Shown piece by piece: positions 57,451 through 64,000 of a stretch of 64,000 nucleotides of DNA. Location: NCBI GenBank assembly GCA_003415625.1, contig PYIU01000003.1:1302001-1366000 (forward strand), read 5' to 3'. The position numbers and the translations under genes were made by a program. The first letter of the stretch is position 1, and every line of letters starts with the position of its first letter. The stretch comes from Aquanectria penicillioides. Taxonomy: Eukaryota > Ascomycota > Sordariomycetes > Hypocreales > Nectriaceae. Below the pieces are notes generated by a model. The model made no database searches and had not been told where the DNA came from. It saw only the letters and a list, made by a program, of their open reading frames with translations.

Positions 57451-60400
57451 TTATTTGGATACCTCTTGCTGCGTTTTGGCTTGGGAAGGCTGTGATTGTT
57501 GTTGGTTGACTTTCTCCGATTGCACTGATAGTGGCGCAGGTGGTCCGTTCTTCTGCTCTTCTTGATGAGACTGTGTTGGTTGTTGCTGCGACTTCTGCTC
57601 TGGTTCGGTCTTTTTCTCGGGCTCGGGCTTCTGCTGAACCTTTTGTTCTTGTTTAGGCTTCTCTTGCTGTGGTAGAGGCGGGGATGCAAGGACCGGTGCC
57701 GGTGCCGGAGCCGAAGCCGGAGCTGAAGCTGGTACAGGGGTTATTCCAGGGGCGGCGGTAGGGCCAGGGGCAGGTAGTGATGCAACAGGCGGTGGTGATG
57801 ACTGTTGTTGTTGCTGCTGATTGGGAAGATGGGATTGAGACTGAGAATGAGGATGAGGATGAGGGTGAGGGTGAGGGTGATCCGGCGCGACAGCCAAGAC
57901 TGATGGGGGAGTCGGGGCCATTGTAGGTGCCGGCGCTGGAACATGAGTTGCGTGCGCTGGGGGTGGAGGAGGCGATAGTTGCTTCTCGGATTCCCTGGCT
58001 GGTTCTCGCTTGATATCTAGGCTCTTTCCGCGGGGGATAAAGCCTGCACTCAAGCCCGGGCGATCTGCGGGAGGAGACTTGTTTCTTCTCTGCTCCGCGC
58101 TCTCCTTGGCTTCACGATACTTGTTTCTAATCCAACCGATAGGGCCCTTGGCCTCATCCCTATCCCTTGAAGCGTCGTACATGGCTTGGGCGTCCAATCC
58201 GAGCAAAGGTGGCTCCGAGCTCTCGCTTTTTCGAGGCCTGTGACTTGAGCTTGAAATGGAGAGACTGCTGATATCTGCATTGTCATTGGATCCAAGCGCC
58301 ATGCGGGGTGAAGTAAGACCAGAGCCAGTTGAGCCGCCATTATCGGCGTTCTTGCTCCGTGATAATCGCCATCGCTTTTTCTTGTCCTTCTCCGCCTGCT
58401 CCAGCGTTGTGATAGAATTATCTTCCATGACCTGATCCAAATCCGAGCCCTCATTGAAGGACGAATGGAGAGAGGTAGGCGGTGACTTCTTAGCCTTGAG
58501 AGTGTTGTCGGGATGGAGACTTGGGTTGGATGATGCCTGAGAAGCCCTGGGCGTCTGTTCAGAGGACACGTCGCTCCTATGTTGAACAAGAGAAGCTGGA
58601 GGTGTGTTGTGATGATCCCGAAGGTGCTCTTGATGCCTGTCTTCCTGGATCGGTGGGGGCATTGGTGGATGGTGCAGTGCCTGAGGGTCAGATTCCATCT
58701 GGTGGTGTGTGTATTCCAACGGGTTCTGAATCTCAAATCCAGGGGATGTGGAATTCGGCTGATATTGCAGAGAAGCACTGGAGCTTTGCGCACTGGGGTT
58801 TAAGCTACCAGGCCCCCTCTTTTTTTGCAGCTTTTTCGGCTGCCTTTTGTCATTCGTGCTTGTAGGCGATCGCTGAAACATGGTGGTAAGATTTGTGCTC
58901 TTGGACGGAGTGGCAGGATCGGGAATGTCGAGGAGTTTTTCCTGGCTGCGGTCCGCGACCGGGATTCTCGTCGGGGTTAGATGAGTACCTGAAGTCTCCA
59001 CTGAGAAGCTTGACTGTTCCGAGTGTTCAGCCGCCTCGCCAGAGTTGAGCTGGGTCAGGGGCTCGAGATGCGCCGGCGAATGAGGGCTAGAGCCTTCATG
59101 CCTTTGAAATCGACCCCCAACAAGTGCCGGGGATTTCTTGGATGGGAGAGTATTGCTCCTCGCAAGGCCACCACCTGTTGGCGTGGCTGTGAGTGCGGGG
59201 CTGTTGGGGGTTGAACTGCCTTCACCCCTAGAATTTCTCGACGACACAGATCGATTCCTTCTGACGGTTCCGTCTCTCCTCACACTGTTAGCCCCAGCGC
59301 TTGCATTGGACGCGGATCGAGCAAGACTCGTCTTTCGGACAGGAGCTGGTGTGACTGGGTTGGTGGAATGGCCAGATTCGACCTCCTTCTTGGTCTTCTC
59401 ATCGGCTGCAGTTCCTTGCATACCAATCAAAAAAGTGGTCTTGGTTCTCAATCAAGAAGATAATGACGCATTGATTAAGCCGATACTCCTCCGGGGCCAT
59501 GGCGTGGGCAGGATGAGACAGCATGCCCGGTTGGAAAATGGCAGCAAGGTTTTGCGAGTTCATGCGATTCTCGTCGGCCTTGGCAGCAAAGACAGCAAGA
59601 AGGTCAAGAATGTAGAGGAGAAGCTGCCTGTTAAGCGGAGGTAGCTCAGTGATGAGGTTCTGGTACTTCACAATCGCGGAAGCTTCGTTGAAGTGTTCGA
59701 CAAACTGAGGTCCTTCGGCATCACCCACTGCCTGCTTCGTCGCTCCTCGAAGGGGTTCTCGAAACTTTTCATAGAGGTCTAACGGAACGACGGGCTCAGG
59801 AAGATCATTGAGATATCGGCGCAGAACGTTTGCAGCATCGTGGACAGTGTAGCCGTCCCAGACGAGACCTTTACCGTATCTATCAGGGGAGTCGAAGACG
59901 GTCTTGAGCTCCTTTATTCTCTTTTCTGAGCCGCTCAAACGAAAAATGCCCTCGACACCGGTGGCTAGCGATGGAGTCAGTTAAGGGAGTTGATAGATGT
60001 AAGGGATATCGAGAACGAACCCTTCTCTTTGAGGAACACGCCGCATTTCGCGACGACTATGGGGACATAGCCATAAATGTAACTTTGACCCTTCTCGTCA
60101 ATGAGTGAGATGGCTACATTGGCATATGTTATACTTTGTCGCAATGGAACACCGAAGATCCCTTGAGGTCGAGTCTCTGATGAAACAAAGTTAGCAATCA
60201 GGTTCGCAAGGTGGGATATCAACGGTGCAGGTAGGACAAAGCCGCGACGGTGTTATCGCGTCACTTGACGCGAATGCGATTATGCTGAACACCGATATTA
60301 TCATCGATGCTGATCTGCTTGATGTCGCGAGACTGGAGCAGTTGGTGGGTAACTCGACGGTAGCCGTTTGGGTCGAGTTTGGGCAAGTCGCGCGGAAGGT

Positions 60401-60563
60401 CGCAGGTGAGGGGGAGGCGTACCGTGGGTCTCTTGGTGCTTTGAAGGGAGCTTGAAGCCCTTCCACCACGACTTTAAATCTCGTTTATTCGGTGGTGATG
60501 TGGCGTTGTTGATCTGTACGGCAGGATGAGGGGTGGATTGGAGTTGGGGGTGGCAGACGTCAT
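57451..60563 (-). CDS. RhoGAP-domain protein, Sac7-like (frame broken once or twice)
   Basis: RhoGAPs switch off Rho GTPases; Sac7-type members act on Rho1 and cell-wall signalling. Exons: 60563-60423, 60176-60021 and 59964-57451, with 246-nt and 56-nt introns (the first with branch TTGCTAAC). The RhoGAP domain covers about residues 55-265: GIFGVPLRQSITYANVAIS, GVEGIFRLSGSEKRIKEL, the YTVHDAANVLRRYLNDLPEP arginine-finger region, and QNLAAIFQPGML. After NQDHF the frame shifts at a T6 run (59429-59434 on plus), where T5 is expected, giving FLIGMQGTAADEKT. Residues beyond 280 are disordered and Ser/Pro-rich, with HPHPHPHPH, SQSQS, poly-Q and PAPAPAP runs. The start at 60563 (MTSATPNSNPP) needs one extra C near 60530-60533 to join the KRDLKSWWKGFKLP frame; an in-frame ATG at 60777 avoids this but is less convincing. 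Confidence 0.87.
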
Positions 60564-62522
60564 GGTGGGCGACGTCGCGTCGAAGTGCTCGACGGGGAGC
60601 AAGACGACAGAGTGTAGAACGGTATCGGTGACGACGCGACAGCTGGGCCGGCCCAGTTGTTGGACTCGCGATGACTCGGGTCGGCCTCGACGTCGAGGAT
60701 GTGGTTGTGTATACGACAACAAGCGATAAGGTCGGCGGCGGCGGGCAAGGGTCGAAGTCGATGGGTGATTTAGTCAATGAACGCAGCGAGGCTTGAGGGG
60801 TGGTGGGAGCCCAAGGTGGTGGAGCGAGGTGTTCGAGGCAGTCTGCGCGCCTGTCTGGAGGTAGCAGGTCGTTGATTGGTAGGTAGCGTCTAGGGCGTCA
60901 AGGCGTCGGGTCTGCTCTGTCGAAGCACGGAGCGGACCTGCGAGGGCAAGGGTCGAAGGAGGAGCTTGGAGGGAGCGACCTGGAGGGGAAGCCAGAGTCG
61001 GGCGCAGTTTATGGGCCGAGTTGAAGATGAGAGAAACGCGATGAGGAAGAGGCGCACGGCATGGAGAGAGTGTGTCGGAGAATGCGGGAAACGACAAGAC
61101 GAATGACTTGACGAAGAAGACCGGGGGCGAGAGAGCTTGTGCGGCGTCCGTTCCGGGGCTCAGTTTGTCGGAGTACGTATTCACGAGGTAGCGAGGTGGT
61201 AGCGTAGCGCAGTCAGTGTCAGGCGAGGGGCCGGGCTTTGGCTTTGGCGTTGGCGGCGTTGGGTTGGGCTTGACTTGGTGTCGAGAGATTGGGAAATGCA
61301 GGGAGGTAGGCGCACGCAGTACGCTGAAAGAGCGGCGTTGTGAGCGTCTTGCAACGAAAGAAAGAAAAGATAGAGAGATGATGAGTAAGAGAAGGAAGAG
61401 AAACCAACGTAGTGGGAATGGGTGGGTGTTGTAAGGGAGTCGGAGTGCACAGACAGGGAAGAGGGAGAGAGATTGTGTGTCGTCCGTGAGAGGGAGGGAG
61501 GATCGAGGAGTAGAGCTGGTAGTGGAAGGGTAGCTACCTAGTGGATGGGAAGTTGAGCCAGTGCCACTAGCAGACTGGGTCTGTCGTGAGCAGGAGGAGT
61601 GGGAGAAACGGCACAACAATGGTAATGGCAGAGGAGCGAGGTAAGGTGAAGCGAGCGGGCATGTATGTGATATGCGTGTGTGTGCGTATGTGTGTGTGCG
61701 TGTGGTGAGTGATTGTGTGTGTGTGGTGTGTGGCATTGGCGGCGCTGGGAGGCCGGTACAGAGCGGCAGGTACCTACCAACTGTCCCTGGTCAAGGGCGT
61801 CCAGTTCAGTAGGTCAGGTACCTTAAATTAGCAGGGGGTGTGCTGAAGGCTGGACTGGGGGGAGTGGAGGGGGGATGGATGCTTCTGCTTGTCCTAGGGT
61901 TGGGGGGGGGGGGAGGGGGGGTAGGAAGGGAGAAACGAGAGGTGTCCCGTACCGTATTTCGTACCAGTGCGCTTGTTAAAACTGGGGTGGGGAGTCAGCG
62001 TCCGTGAGATGTGCGGTGACAGCGACGGCGACTAGCAAGAGATAAGAACAGAGACGCCTGAAGAGGCATGGAGCTAGGGTGCGTGAAATAGGATCGATGC
62101 CTACCCGGCTTGGAGCTGGGTGTTTTGGGAAGAGGGTGGCTTGTATCCGTATGCCGGGTGGGAACCGTGCTGTTGAGGTGCGAGGCTGAGAGTCTCAAGC
62201 ACGGGGGGGAGGGGGATGGGATTGGATTAGGAACGGGGTGCTCCGTGGCCCATCAGTTCGGGAGGAGCACGGGTAGTATAATTCGAATCACGTGGAGCGG
62301 AGGTAAGATGTGACAACGTGATGAGATGGTGACGGGTGCTAGGACGGTGACTGAGAGAAAGGAAGTTGGAGGAGTCCTTGCTTACCTTGGCTTGCCGGGT
62401 TCAGCTTGATGAGGCAGGCAGCTGGAGTGGCGTAGGGGCGGGCAGACGAAACGAAGAAGAAAATAAAAAGCCACTCAACGAACAATGGCAGATTGTGGGG
62501 AAGAAGAAAGAAAACCGGAGGG

Positions 62523-62619
<97 letters not shown>

Positions 62620-64000
62620 TGAGTGAGAGAGACAGTTGTGGATGGCGACAATGTATGGGTGTATGTGTGAATAGAGGGGAAAAGCGTAGATGCAGCTGCG
62701 CCTGAGACGAAGATGGCTGAGGCAATAGGGCAGGGGTGGCCAAGAGGATGGAGGATCGAGAACCCGATTTCAATTTCTCGTTACTGGAGGTAAATTTAAG
62801 CAGTACGAAGCTTTCACGAAGGCCTCCCTCCAGGGAGGCAGGTTAGGTAAGTAGGCAGGCGAGAACTTGATCGGGCTGTCCAATGTATTTTCCTTCACCA
62901 CGATGGTCCCCTGAATTGTGGCATGGTCCATCCAGGCTCTTGTCCGCCCGCCTGCATCCAGCATGGGAACCGAGCATAACCATAGACATGGCCAGGCCAG
63001 ACAAAACAGAAAAACAAGAGGAAGAACGAGACCATGGCCAAGTCGGGTCTCGTCGTTTACTTGTCCATCCCCCCTCCAATCCTCGAGAGCTGCCTGTGCC
63101 TCTCTGTGAACTGGACAACCTGCCTCAAGTCTGTCGGTGCCAGGACTCTCGGTACCTTGCGTGCGAAGGAACCTTGCTAACCTTGCCTTGTCCGCTCCGC
63201 TCCACTCATAGACCTTAGCTCCCAGTAAATCAGTGGAGGGAGGATGCCCAGGTCCCATAATCTGGCGGAGACCTGGCTTTGAGGTGGCCTCGTCGAGTGG
63301 AGTGGTGGGGGAGACAAGTCCTCGGTGGAGCTTGTCCTTTCAGACCCAGCCGCCTACATCCAGCTTCCCCTCCCCTCCCCAATGGAGCCATATTTTTCCC
63401 GCTAGGGAGCGGCCTTTTGGCTATGCGGCTTCGTAAGAAGGAAAAAAAAAAATCATAATCAATAAGGGAAAAATAAAATCGCTGCCGCCCGGGCAGCGCT
63501 AAGTTAGCTCAACCTTACGCCCTACCTACCTTCTCCCCACGCCGCTAAGAACTGGATGGGGAAAAAAACGTTTTTTAGTCCAGCCATATTGTTGGAGGAC
63601 CAAAAATAATACCAAAGGGCGTCAGCGCTCTTCCACCCTGGCGCCTGGGGGGGGGCACGCACGGAGGTACCAGCCGGCCAGGTACCAGCCGGCGCCTACT
63701 ATAACGTGTGCTACCGGTTCCCAGGTAGTCAGTCGGCCGTCACTTTGCCGCGCCGTCGTTGTCCGCGGGAGCTCACCATGGTGCTGTCTACTGGAACAAC
63801 AATTGATTGCTCGGCCCTGGCCACTCACGTTTCGTAGGGACACCCTCGCCTCAACACAACAAAAATAAAATATAAACATAAACAAGGCCCGGGCCAGATG
63901 CCTCCCAGATAGGCCCGGCACAACTGGACATTGTTCCTCCGCGCCTGGCCCTGGCCCTTGCTCCCCAAACAATAAAGAATAACATGGCATGGGCATGGAA
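60564..64000. other. Gene-free right end of the window, upstream of the RhoGAP gene
   Basis: About 3.4 kb that must include the RhoGAP promoter and leader. It is strongly purine-rich on the plus strand in 60780-61500 and 62400-62600. Runs include G-rich tracts near 61901-61920 and 63646-63655, and the large GA/GT array at 62532-62617. A 162-codon minus-strand frame at 62770-63258 lacks a domain and a start context. No gene was supported to the right edge. Confidence 0.5.
62532..62617. repeat. Compound microsatellite (GA)n(GT)n
   Basis: About 42 nt of GA repeats are followed directly by about 43 nt of GT repeats, with a GAGTGAGT tail. This is the longest simple repeat in the window and lies about 2 kb upstream of the RhoGAP start. 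Confidence 0.95.

Noticed and set aside
62770..63258. 162-codon minus-strand frame near the right edge
   Set aside because: One hydrophobic stretch only, no recognisable family, and no supporting intron or start context.
1..64000. Secondary-metabolite cluster, CRISPR array or transposon
   Set aside because: No synthase, terpene cyclase, P450, Cas gene, spaced repeats, transposase or long terminal repeat was recognised.

Overview
The window is nuclear DNA of a filamentous ascomycete (Pezizomycotina, most likely a Sordariomycete). The evidence is short introns (mostly 43-90 nt) with GTANGT donors and CTAAC-type branch sites, multi-exon genes for eukaryotic housekeeping functions, CAAAATGG-type start contexts, and GC-rich codon third positions in most genes. 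The lineage below class is inference only.

I can support seventeen protein genes. From left to right they are: a Bmt5-type 25S rRNA uridine methyltransferase (+); the H3K36 methyltransferase Set2 (-); an unassigned protein with an AT-hook-like motif (+); mitochondrial GABA transaminase (-); a CLC chloride channel/transporter (-); Sas10/Utp3 (+); the Golgi tether subunit Cog1 (+); a peroxisomal enoyl-CoA isomerase-like protein (-); RNA polymerase I subunit Rpa49 (-); a divergent kinase-like protein (+); ribosomal protein eL41, a 25-residue two-exon gene (-); an FHA-domain Ser/Thr kinase of the Chk2/Rad53 type (+); a protein with an internal Zn2Cys6-like cysteine array (-); the autophagy kinase Atg1 (-); ornithine aminotransferase (-); the GPI mannosyltransferase Gpi10/PIG-B (+); and a Sac7-like RhoGAP (-).

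Genes are compact between 21 and 41 kb. The rest is gene-poor: 5.4-9.3 kb, 13-16 kb, 41-49.9 kb, 51.4-54.9 kb and 60.6-64 kb hold no gene I can support. These stretches carry microsatellites, homopolymers, pyrimidine tracts and many copies of a TAGGTA/GGTACC-like motif. No tRNA, rRNA, CRISPR, transposon or secondary-metabolite cluster was recognised.

Functionally this is a housekeeping block. Ribosome production is represented by Bmt5, Sas10, Rpa49 and eL41. Chromatin, signalling, trafficking, autophagy and amino-acid catabolism are also present. There is no sign of one joint pathway. The most striking pattern is technical or evolutionary: five genes (BMT5, SET2, OAT, GPI10 and the RhoGAP) each need one to three single-base corrections to keep a conserved reading frame. 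Almost every correction is one missing base in a short G or C run. For BMT5, SET2, OAT and GPI10 the exon sums become multiples of three and the conserved sequence continues only after adding the base. This looks like homopolymer undercalling in the assembly rather than decay of essential genes. I found no convincing new biological system.
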